DNA from: an uncultured Porphyromonas sp.
Lineage (GTDB): Bacteria > Bacteroidota > Bacteroidia > Bacteroidales > Porphyromonadaceae
Length of the DNA stretch: 40,901 nt
Direction: 5' to 3'
Assembly: GCF_915070105.1 (NCBI RefSeq)
Contig: NZ_CAJZFJ010000009.1
Location: 1 to 40,901 of the forward strand
Shown here: positions 15,273-22,662 of the stretch, one piece after another
How the letters are laid out: each line of letters starts with the position of its first letter
How positions within the stretch are numbered: position 1 is the stretch's first letter
Notes under the pieces: model-generated
Told to the model about the DNA's origin: nothing
Databases searched by the model: none
The model's input: only the letters and a program-made list of their open reading frames with translations
Translations under genes and position numbers: made by a program

Positions 15273-17657
15273 ATGGCAAGCAATCAAGATACAACCTCCC
15301 GCCAAGCCAGCGAGAGGGGAGTAGATATCAACCTCGTCGATATCTTCTTCTATCTCCTGCGCTTTTGGTATATCTATGTCCTCTCCATAGGACTTGTGCT
15401 GGCCTTCGCTCTCTATCGCATGGCACGTCAGCCCTATGTCTATGAGACGATGGTCAAGGTGTTCATCAAGGATGCTACCCAGCGTTCGATGGTCGATGCT
15501 GACATGATGCGCTACATGCGTAATGTCCGCCTCAATATGGATAACGAGATGCTCCAGATATCCTCCCGGCAGGTGCTAGAGCGTGCCGTGCGGATGGTCA
15601 ATGCGAATGTCTTCTATCAGGCTCCCTCGGGGCTTCGTACCATAGAGCTCTACGATACGGCTCCCTTTGCTATTCACTTCCTCGACACCCTAGAACGAGA
15701 GGCTCGATATCAGGTTTCCTACAAGGATGCTCAGCATATCCTTCTCTCTGTCGAGGGGCAGAAGGGGGAACATGAGATCCCGCTTAATCTCCCCGTACAA
15801 CTTGGTTCTGTTCGCTTCATCGTCGAGCCTCGGGCGAACTTTGCCTCCCCATGGCAGCACGAGGTCATCACCGTCGAGCGTTATCCTATCTCGGATATTG
15901 CTCGCTACTACCAGCATACGATCGAGGTAACCCAAGCAGAGTCTAAGGCTTCGTCGCTGACCCTTAGCCTACGTGACCATACGAAGAGTCGAGCCCTAGA
16001 TATCCTCAAGGCACAGGTTGCCGCTTACAACCAAGAGGAGGTCGAGATGCGTGGACAGATCGCTATCAATACGACCAACTTCATCAATGAGCGTATTGCG
16101 ATCCTCACCAAGGAGCTCGGTATCGTTGAGAACGAGATGGAGGACTTCTTGGTGAAGAATCGTACCCTAGACTTCGAGAGCAAGGTCGGACAGTATAATA
16201 CCCGATCTATGGACTCTGAGGTGAAGGTCGTTGAGCTCCAGGCTCAGCTCCGCCTCGTCTCCTATATGCTTTCTTATCTCAATAGCCCTCAGAAGCAGGG
16301 TGAGTACCTCCCTCTCAATATCGGTATCTCCGACCCTAATCTCGACACCTACATCGCTAAGTATAATCAGCTCAAGAGTGATCGAGATCGCCTTGTGAAG
16401 GCCTCCGAGGGGAGTGTTGCCAACCCTGTCATCACAGAGTATGATCGTGCTCTAGCTCAGATCCGCAAGGAGGCAACCGAAGGGCTCAACCAATATGCGG
16501 TAGCTCTCAACACCCGTCTGAGAGACCTCCAGGGTACGCAGTCCTCACTCATCTCTCAGCTCCCTGATGTGTCCACGAAGGGACGTGAGAAGGCCGAGAT
16601 CGACCGACGTATCGCTATCCGTGAGCATCTCTATACGGAGATGCTCAACAAGCGTGAGGAGTACACCCTCATGCAGGCTATGACTCAGGACAGTGCCTAC
16701 ATCCTCGATATGAACGATGCGCCAAGTCCTCCTGTCAGCCCCAATAAGCTACGTACGATCCTGCTGGCCTTCCTTATCGGTCTTGCCCTTCCGACGATTG
16801 TGTTGATTGTCCGTCTGCTAGCTGACAACAAGGTGCGTACTCGCAAGGATATCCTTGACCGCCTCACAATTCCTTTCCTTGGTGATATCCCCAAGGAGGA
16901 TATCTCGGGCAAAACAGCCCCTCGAGGTGTGCGTGAGCAGGGCGCCGATGAGACCTCCGAGTCCTTCCGTGTGCTACGTGAGAATCTTCGCTTCATGATC
17001 GGTAGTGGTGATCGTCCTATGAAGAAGCTGATCTTCACCTCATTCGGAGAGGCTGCTGGTAAGTCCTACGTCTCGTATAACCTCTCCAAGACGCTCACCT
17101 TCGCAGGTCATTCGGTCGTTATCGTAGACCTAGACCTACGTAAGGGGACACTCTCTCGCCGAGCTTGTGTCTCGGGTATGGGGGTCTCTGAGTATCTCAT
17201 CGACAAGAATCTGCCTGTGGAGAAGATTATCCATACCGATCCAAATTACGGTAAGCTCTCGGTAATCCCTGCAGGGGCAATTCCCCCTAACCCCGCAGAG
17301 CTCCTCCTCGGTCATCGCCTAGAGCAGCTGGCAGAGGAGCTATCACAGCGCTTTGATTTCGTTGTTTTCGATAATGTGCCCTTTGGCAGTGTCGCAGACT
17401 CTGCTATTGCCAATCGCATAGCGGATCTAACGATCTTCATCCTCCGTGCTGCTCGCATGGATAAGCGCGCTCTCCCCGAGCTGCAGCGCCTCTATGATCA
17501 GGGTATCCTAAACAATATGTCCATCGTCCTCAATGGGGCGAGTGAGAGTGCGCACGGCTACGGCTATGGTTATGGCTACGGCTATGGTTACGGCTATGGC
17601 TATGGCTACGGGACTAAAAAGAAGAAGAGCCTGCTCCGCCGTCTCGGCATCAAGTAG
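15273..17657 (+). CDS. Wzc-like polysaccharide co-polymerase and tyrosine autokinase
   Basis: A 794-residue inner-membrane protein controlling chain length and export. It has a Wzz-type N-terminal helix (about 28-50), a long periplasmic coiled-coil region, and a second helix (about 490-512) just after the PSPPVSPNK motif. The cytoplasmic BY-kinase domain shows Walker A SFGEAAGKS near 588-597, Walker A' VIVDLDLRKG and Walker B VVFDNVPFG. Walker A is unusual: the common PGxGK is EAAGK here, but the Lys and Ser are kept. The C-terminus has nine Gly-Tyr pairs, then KKKK and a basic end; such tyrosine clusters are the autophosphorylation sites. It directly follows its Wza-like partner. Confidence 0.93.
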   Translation: MASNQDTTSRQASERGVDINLVDIFFYLLRFWYIYVLSIGLVLAFALYRMARQPYVYETMVKVFIKDATQRSMVDADMMRYMRNVRLNMDNEMLQISSRQVLERAVRMVNANVFYQAPSGLRTIELYDTAPFAIHFLDTLEREARYQVSYKDAQHILLSVEGQKGEHEIPLNLPVQLGSVRFIVEPRANFASPWQHEVITVERYPISDIARYYQHTIEVTQAESKASSLTLSLRDHTKSRALDILKAQVAAYNQEEVEMRGQIAINTTNFINERIAILTKELGIVENEMEDFLVKNRTLDFESKVGQYNTRSMDSEVKVVELQAQLRLVSYMLSYLNSPQKQGEYLPLNIGISDPNLDTYIAKYNQLKSDRDRLVKASEGSVANPVITEYDRALAQIRKEATEGLNQYAVALNTRLRDLQGTQSSLISQLPDVSTKGREKAEIDRRIAIREHLYTEMLNKREEYTLMQAMTQDSAYILDMNDAPSPPVSPNKLRTILLAFLIGLALPTIVLIVRLLADNKVRTRKDILDRLTIPFLGDIPKEDISGKTAPRGVREQGADETSESFRVLRENLRFMIGSGDRPMKKLIFTSFGEAAGKSYVSYNLSKTLTFAGHSVVIVDLDLRKGTLSRRACVSGMGVSEYLIDKNLPVEKIIHTDPNYGKLSVIPAGAIPPNPAELLLGHRLEQLAEELSQRFDFVVFDNVPFGSVADSAIANRIADLTIFILRAARMDKRALPELQRLYDQGILNNMSIVLNGASESAHGYGYGYGYGYGYGYGYGYGTKKKKSLLRRLGIK
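17556..17609 (+). repeat. Nine-copy GGYTAY hexamer repeat coding (Gly-Tyr)9
   Basis: Nine tandem copies of GGC/GGT plus TAC/TAT encode the tyrosine tail of the autokinase. Because the unit is six bases, slippage would change the number of tyrosines without shifting the frame. Confidence 0.9.
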
Positions 17658-17710
17658 CAGTGCCCTTACTCCTAAGAGTATGACGACAGGCCGAGTATCC
17701 ACCAGATGGA

Positions 17711-17740
17711 CTCCTCTCCCACTCAAGGGTGGGAGAGGAG
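17711..17740. repeat. Perfect 12-bp hairpin between the autokinase and the GT2 gene
   Basis: CTCCTCTCCCAC (17711-17722) and GTGGGAGAGGAG (17729-17740) pair perfectly around TCAAGG. No T-tract follows, so it is not a classical terminator. It may protect or partly end the upstream message within the operon. The gap of 162 bases contains no gene. Confidence 0.7.
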
Positions 17741-17819
17741 ACCTCTCCTCCTCCCTTAGCTCTGCGAGTTCGGGGAGTGTAGGCTCATCTAGGAGGTGCT
17801 CGCAGCTATTTCCTCTGAG

Positions 17820-18803
17820 ATGACCCAAGAGAATCGTTCGCAACGCCCTCTGCTGTCGGTCATTGTCCCTGTCTACAATGTCGCTCCCTATCTGGATCAG
17901 TGCCTAGGCTCGATCCTCTCGTGTGGGTATAGCGAGCTGGAGGTAATCGTCGTAGATGATGGTTCGACAGATGGCTCGCCTGCCCTATGCGATGCTTGGG
18001 CAGAGCGAGATGCTCGCCTTCGGATGATTCATCAGCCTAATGCAGGGCAGTCTGCTGCGAGGAATCGAGCTCTCGAGCAGATGCGAGGGGACTACTTCAC
18101 CTTCGTTGATGCGGATGACTGGGTCGCACCTCAGGCATTTACCCGAGGAATAGCTTACCTAGAGGAGCATCCCGAGATAGGGCTGCTGGAGCTAGGTTAT
18201 GCTGAGGTATTCTCCTCGGAGCACGAGCCCAAGCCTCAGTTGCAGACGAGTCAGAGCCTCTCGGCAAGGGAGGTTTTAGCTCTCTTCGCTCGTATGCAGG
18301 GACCACTAGGTATGCCGTGGGGTAAGCTTTTCCGCACAGCGCTCGCAGGCCACTTGCGGTTTCCCGAGGGGCGTATCTATGAGGATACACCCTTTGTCTT
18401 CCGAGCATTGAGCCTCTCGGGACGATACTATTATATGGCAGAGGTCGGTTATTATTATCGAGTTGGACGGCCAGGTAGCTCGACAGAGCATTGGGATGGT
18501 CGTCTGACTTGGCTCTTTGATAATCTATTGGAGCTGCACCCTGCCCTCACTGCGGAGTCCCCGGAGCTCCTACCCTATTTGTACCAGACGCTACTGGAGC
18601 GTCTCTTGATTTTTGTCCTGTGGGCTGATCGCCACCGAGCCTCAGCACCAGAGTTACGCTCATTATTACTCCCTTACACTAAAGAGCTACGTCGCAGGCC
18701 TCTGCTTCCTTCGTCAATGACAACGGCAGTGCGCAACACCCTCTTCATCTATACACCGAGGCTTTTTCTCATGATGAAGCGGCTCTGCACTCCTCGTAGC
18801 TAG
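17820..18803 (+). CDS. Family 2 glycosyltransferase
   Basis: A 327-residue GT-A enzyme beginning MTQENRSQRPLLSVIVPVYN. Motifs in order are LEVIVVDDGSTDGS, HQPNAGQSAARNRAL and YFTFVDADDWV (DXD). The C-terminal region has a predicted membrane-associated amphipathic segment (FIYTPRLFLMMKRL). A GTG at 17796 would add eight residues, but it overlaps the AGGAGG sequence; ATG 17820 is preferred. It sits after the autokinase and 11 bases before the HprK-like gene. It probably adds a sugar to the same glycan. Donor unknown. Confidence 0.9.
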   Translation: MTQENRSQRPLLSVIVPVYNVAPYLDQCLGSILSCGYSELEVIVVDDGSTDGSPALCDAWAERDARLRMIHQPNAGQSAARNRALEQMRGDYFTFVDADDWVAPQAFTRGIAYLEEHPEIGLLELGYAEVFSSEHEPKPQLQTSQSLSAREVLALFARMQGPLGMPWGKLFRTALAGHLRFPEGRIYEDTPFVFRALSLSGRYYYMAEVGYYYRVGRPGSSTEHWDGRLTWLFDNLLELHPALTAESPELLPYLYQTLLERLLIFVLWADRHRASAPELRSLLLPYTKELRRRPLLPSSMTTAVRNTLFIYTPRLFLMMKRLCTPRS

Positions 18804-18814
18804 TAACCAATGAT

Positions 18815-19699
18815 ATGACAATGGACGAACAACTCATATATTGCATCGCGTCGGAGTATATCGTGCTCCATACGCCTGCTCCAGAGGTCACAGCTAGCCT
18901 GTTGCCGAGCTATGAGCCTTTCCGTGTGGCTGAGCTACCTGAGGGTGTCGAGCCCCTCTTCACGTTCTCGGGTGGTGTAGAGCTAGATACCAAGAAGCGT
19001 ATAGCCCTGCTGGAGGATAAGACCTCTGAGGGGGTACGTGCCCAGGTCTATCATACGGATGATAGGCAGCTTCTGCTGGAGCTGACTATCAGCCGTCGTC
19101 ATCAGGCTCTCTGTGTCGATCGCTCTTGGCGCACGATCGTCTCCGATGTCCTGCTGGATGATCCATCGGCTGCGGTCTTCATCAATAGGCTTATTATGAT
19201 AGCCTTTGGAGTGGCCATTGCCCCACATCGTATGCTCAAGATGCATGCCTCTGTCACTGTGTTGGATGGGCAAGCCTTGCTCTTCCTCGGCGTAAGTGGC
19301 ACGGGTAAGAGCACGCATAGCCGTCTCTGGCGCAAGTTTGTCCCTGGGGCGACGCTTCTCAATGATGATGAGCCGATCGTACGTGTCCTAGAGGATGGCG
19401 AGGTGCGTGTCTATGGCTGTCCTTGGAGCGGAAGTACACCCTGCTACAAGAACGAGTCGGCTCGTGTCAAGGCTTTCGTCTATCTCTACCAGTCGCCTGA
19501 GAACAAGCTCTCTCGCCTGCGTGGTCGTGATAGCTTCGATGCGATCTATTCCTCCTCGGCCTTTCTGCACTCGGACAAGGTGCGTCACCTAGCGATGTTT
19601 GACACGGTAGCTGATGTGCTGGAGCGCATCCCGGTCTATCGCCTGGACTGCCGTCCAGACGAAGAGGCCGTCTCTCTTACTCGTCAGCTCCTTGATTAG
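18815..19699 (+). CDS. HprK-like serine kinase family protein
   Basis: A 294-residue protein whose second half resembles the HPr kinase/phosphorylase C-terminal fold. Seen in order: MHASVTVLDGQALLFLG, the P-loop GVSGTGKST (159-167), LLNDDEP (181-187) with the acidic pair used for metal binding, and YGCPWSGSTP. It lacks the recognisable HprK N-terminal domain and there is no HPr gene nearby, so it is unlikely to be the classical carbon regulator. Related kinases occur in lasso-peptide and other peptide-modifying clusters, where they phosphorylate serine. Here it sits 11 bases after a glycosyltransferase and 17 bases before an S24/S26 peptidase. The substrate could be a sugar, a peptide or a protein of the polysaccharide machinery. 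Confidence 0.78.
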   Translation: MTMDEQLIYCIASEYIVLHTPAPEVTASLLPSYEPFRVAELPEGVEPLFTFSGGVELDTKKRIALLEDKTSEGVRAQVYHTDDRQLLLELTISRRHQALCVDRSWRTIVSDVLLDDPSAAVFINRLIMIAFGVAIAPHRMLKMHASVTVLDGQALLFLGVSGTGKSTHSRLWRKFVPGATLLNDDEPIVRVLEDGEVRVYGCPWSGSTPCYKNESARVKAFVYLYQSPENKLSRLRGRDSFDAIYSSSAFLHSDKVRHLAMFDTVADVLERIPVYRLDCRPDEEAVSLTRQLLD

Positions 19700-19716
19700 C
19701 GAGCCCCCGAAAGACT

Positions 19717-20205
19717 ATGAGTGATACTCCACGTACGGATACTAGACGCTCCTCGCTCGTTGTGGGTGTGGACGAATTCTTCCGTGAGATCCTAGCCCGT
19801 CTAGCCTCTGGCAAGCGGGTGAAGATACGAGCGAAGGGCTTTAGTATGCTCCCGCTCATCCGAGATACTCGGGATACGATCATCCTCTCTGCCCTCAGAG
19901 AGGACTCTATCCAGGTGGGTCGTCTCCTACTCGTGCGTATCACTCAGGGCTATGCTCTTCATCGGGTCGAGCGTATAGAGGGGCACACCATCACCCTAAG
20001 AGGTGATGGCAACCCCTACCAGAGGGAGCAGTGTACGCCTGACCAAGTCCTAGCCGAGGCAACAGCTATCCTAAGAGGGAAGAAGATGATCGAGCAGGGC
20101 TCTCGCCTCTGGTGGTGCTACGAGCACCTGTGGCCTAAGAATGACTTCATCCGTCGTCTCTGCCTTGCGCTCTATCGCCGTACGCTCCTTCGCTGGGGCT
20201 ATTGA
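19717..20205 (+). CDS. S24/S26 family peptidase (signal-peptidase-like)
   Basis: A 162-residue protein with the serine motif KGFSMLPLIRD (Ser43) of the signal peptidase/LexA clan. The general base appears to be His82 in ALHRVERIEG, as in the Ser-His S26B type, rather than the Lys of bacterial LepB. GDGN at 96-99 matches the conserved box IV region. No membrane anchor is evident at the N-terminus; a weakly hydrophobic C-terminal stretch (RLCLALYRRTLL) could associate with membrane. It follows the HprK-like kinase by 17 bases, a pairing I associate with Bacteroidales peptide-processing loci, although the PqqD-like chaperone often found there is absent. Substrate unknown. Confidence 0.8.
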   Translation: MSDTPRTDTRRSSLVVGVDEFFREILARLASGKRVKIRAKGFSMLPLIRDTRDTIILSALREDSIQVGRLLLVRITQGYALHRVERIEGHTITLRGDGNPYQREQCTPDQVLAEATAILRGKKMIEQGSRLWWCYEHLWPKNDFIRRLCLALYRRTLLRWGY

Positions 20206-20219
20206 GCCTCTTCCCCTAA

Positions 20220-20280
20220 GACGACTATACAGCAAGGGCTGCACTCCTATACGGAGTGCAGCCCTTGCTGTATAGTCGTC
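20220..20280. terminator. Perfect 28-bp inverted repeat, probable bidirectional terminator
   Basis: The arms 20220-20247 and 20253-20280 are identical in inverted orientation over all 28 bases with a 5-base loop. It lies between the convergent peptidase and FAD-protein genes and is followed on the + strand by TTTAC. The T-tract is short. Confidence 0.8.
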
Positions 20281-20351
20281 TTTACACTCTAGCGTCTAGC
20301 GGTCGTGGCGTAGCGTGATTATTGTCTATGGGGGCTTGCTCGCACTCCTTG

Positions 20352-21932
20352 CTATCGCATGGATTGTAGCGTGGAGGCTAGGGCGGTAGCGGCATTCTCG
20401 CCGTCGATGGCTGCGGAGACGATACCACCTGCGTAGCCTGCTCCTTCGCCTGCGGGGTAGAGTCCGTCGATGAGGATGTGGCGGTAGTGCTCCCTATCTC
20501 TAGGGATGCGAACGGGCGAGGAGGTACGGCTCTCTACGGCGATGAGCTGCGCCTCTTCGCTGATGAAGCCCCGTGTAGAGCGGTCGAAGGCTCTGAAGCC
20601 CTCTGCCAGTCGCTTCGTCACGAATTCTGGCATCCACTCATGGAGGTTGCCCGAGGTGAGTCCCATAGTATAGGAGGTAGAGGGTAGGGTGCTGGAGGCT
20701 CGACCCTTCAGGAAGTCTGTCATGCGCTGGGCTGGGGCACGGAGCGAACGCTCGGCAGCGAGGTAGCTCCTGCGCTCCAGCTCCTCGCACCAGTACATCA
20801 GGGCGAGGGGGGAATGGTGTTCCTCCACCGAGATGCCCGTCTCGGGAATATCCTCGGGGTGAAGCTCTACGACCATCCCGGAGTTGGCCCAGCGAGAGCC
20901 TCTATTGGCAGGGGACATCCCATTGACGACTGTCTCCTCGGGGGCTGTCGAGGCGGGTACGATGAAGCCCCCCGGGCACATGCAGAAGCTGTAGACGCCA
21001 CGCCCTGCCGACTGAGCCTTGTAGACGTACTCTGCCGCTGGTAGCCACTTCCCTCGTCCCTCGGGGCTGTGGTAGCGGATCTGGTCGATGAGCTGCTGGG
21101 GGTGCTCTAGGCGCACACCTACGGCGATAGGCTTAGCCTCGATGAGCACTCCTGCCCGATCGAGGTAGCGGTAGACGTCTCGTGCCGAGTGCCCTGTGGC
21201 TAGGATCACGGGCCCCATGAAGCTCTCGCCCGTGGCCGTGAGGACACCTCTTACCTTGCCCTCCTCTAGGATGAGCTCCGTCATGCGGCAGCCGAAGTGC
21301 ACCTCGCCTCCTGAGCCGAGGATCTGCTCCCGCATCCTGCGGATGATCACGGGGAGCTTGTCTGTGCCGATATGAGGGTGGGCATCAATGAGGATCTTGG
21401 GGTCAGCTCCGAAGCGGCAGAAGACACGCAGGGTCTTCTCTACACTCCCTCGTTTCTTGCTCCGGGTATAGAGCTTGCCATCGGAGAAGGCTCCTGCCCC
21501 GCCCTCGCCGTAGCTGTAGTTGCTCTCGGGATCAATCACCCCCGTCTTAGCCAGAGTGGCTAGGTCTCGTCTGCGCTGCATCACATCCTGCCCTCGCTCT
21601 ACGACGATGGGGCGCACACCTAGCTCTATGAGCCTAAGTGCAGCGAAGAGTCCACAGGGGCCAGCTCCTACCACGACAGCTGTCGGGGCGGAGGAGACAT
21701 CGGGGTAGATCAGGTCCTCGAAGGTGTCTATGCAGGGCTCCTCCCCCGTGAGATAGACCTCGATACCTAGATTGACCAAGATACGACGCTGGCGAGCGTC
21801 GATATTGCGCCTACGTATCTGGATCGAGGTAATATCCTCGGTGGGAACGGAGAGCTGGCGAGCGACCTCCTCTCGGACGCGTGCGTCAGATGCTGCGACC
21901 TCGGGGGTGAGGGTAAGCTGGAGCGTAGTCAT
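20352..21932 (-). CDS. COG2509-type FAD-dependent oxidoreductase
   Basis: A 526-residue flavoprotein with a short N-terminal domain (1-80), then the FAD-binding fold AVVVGAGPCGLFAALRLIELG (GxGxxG) and an ERG motif ending the second strand. Further blocks, YGEGGAGAFSDGKLYTRSK and VILATGHSARD, match the uncharacterised FAD-dependent dehydrogenase group COG2509. A C-terminal GLYPAGEGAGYAGGIVSAAIDG closes the flavin site. The substrate is not known. It is the third gene of a probable glnS-dedA-flavoprotein operon, 67 bases after dedA. The family call is firm, the function open. Confidence 0.88.
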   Translation of the reverse strand: MTTLQLTLTPEVAASDARVREEVARQLSVPTEDITSIQIRRRNIDARQRRILVNLGIEVYLTGEEPCIDTFEDLIYPDVSSAPTAVVVGAGPCGLFAALRLIELGVRPIVVERGQDVMQRRRDLATLAKTGVIDPESNYSYGEGGAGAFSDGKLYTRSKKRGSVEKTLRVFCRFGADPKILIDAHPHIGTDKLPVIIRRMREQILGSGGEVHFGCRMTELILEEGKVRGVLTATGESFMGPVILATGHSARDVYRYLDRAGVLIEAKPIAVGVRLEHPQQLIDQIRYHSPEGRGKWLPAAEYVYKAQSAGRGVYSFCMCPGGFIVPASTAPEETVVNGMSPANRGSRWANSGMVVELHPEDIPETGISVEEHHSPLALMYWCEELERRSYLAAERSLRAPAQRMTDFLKGRASSTLPSTSYTMGLTSGNLHEWMPEFVTKRLAEGFRAFDRSTRGFISEEAQLIAVESRTSSPVRIPRDREHYRHILIDGLYPAGEGAGYAGGIVSAAIDGENAATALASTLQSMR

Positions 21933-21999
21933 ATCGGGTAGGGGAAAAGAGCCGTGGGGAGGTCTTGGTTAAGAGGGTAGAGAGGAGAATAGGAAGGCT

Positions 22000-22635
22000 T
22001 TACTCAGCCTTCCTATTTCTCTTGTAGAGGTAGTAGCCGATACCGGCGACTACGAGTAGAGCTATGATCACCAGCCCGATGGTCGTGCTGTAGCTCTTGA
22101 TCGTCTCGGCGAAGAGCTCGGGGGGGACGGTCCTACCGATGAACCACCCGAGTAGGGCGAGGACGATGTTCCATGCCCCTGCACCGATCGTCGTATAGAG
22201 CAGGAAGCGCCCGACGGGCATCCCCGCTAGACCTGCTGGGATAGAGATCAGCTGGCGGATACCGGGGACGAGACGACCTACGAGGGTGGAGGTCACTCCG
22301 TTCTTGACGAAGTACCCTTCGGCCTTCTCTACCTTCTCTGCCGAGAGGAGGCATAGGCGTCCTAGACGGGAGGAGGCGAACTTATACACGATCGGGCGAC
22401 CTAGATAGCGGGCGAGGTAATAGTTCACCAGCGCACCGATATCTGACCCGAGGGTGGCGAAGAAGACGACGAGGAAGATATTCATCTCCCCCTGAGCCGC
22501 CTTATAGGCAGCTGGGGGGACGACGACCTCCGAGGGGAAGGGGATGAAGGACGACTCGATAGCCATGAGTATCGTTACCCATAGGTAGTCGAGATGGTGG
22601 AGTATATCCTGGATGAAGCCTAGGGATTCGAGCAT
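22000..22635 (-). CDS. DedA family membrane protein
   Basis: A 211-residue inner-membrane protein. Members of this SNARE-associated/DedA family recycle undecaprenyl phosphate or other lipids across the membrane. The family blocks are present: an N-terminal amphipathic and re-entrant region with ESSFIPFPSEVVVPPA, then GSDIGALVNYYLARYLGRP, and the hallmark GRLVPGIRQLISIPAGLAGM with the key arginines. A C-terminal helix (VIIALLVVAGIGYYLY) ends in a basic tail. It lies 27 bases downstream of glnS. A link to the undecaprenyl-dependent polysaccharide locus on the other strand is possible but only suggestive. Confidence 0.9.
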   Translation of the reverse strand: MLESLGFIQDILHHLDYLWVTILMAIESSFIPFPSEVVVPPAAYKAAQGEMNIFLVVFFATLGSDIGALVNYYLARYLGRPIVYKFASSRLGRLCLLSAEKVEKAEGYFVKNGVTSTLVGRLVPGIRQLISIPAGLAGMPVGRFLLYTTIGAGAWNIVLALLGWFIGRTVPPELFAETIKSYSTTIGLVIIALLVVAGIGYYLYKRNRKAE

Positions 22636-22662
22636 ATTGGACCTATTGGATGCAGTGGAGGA

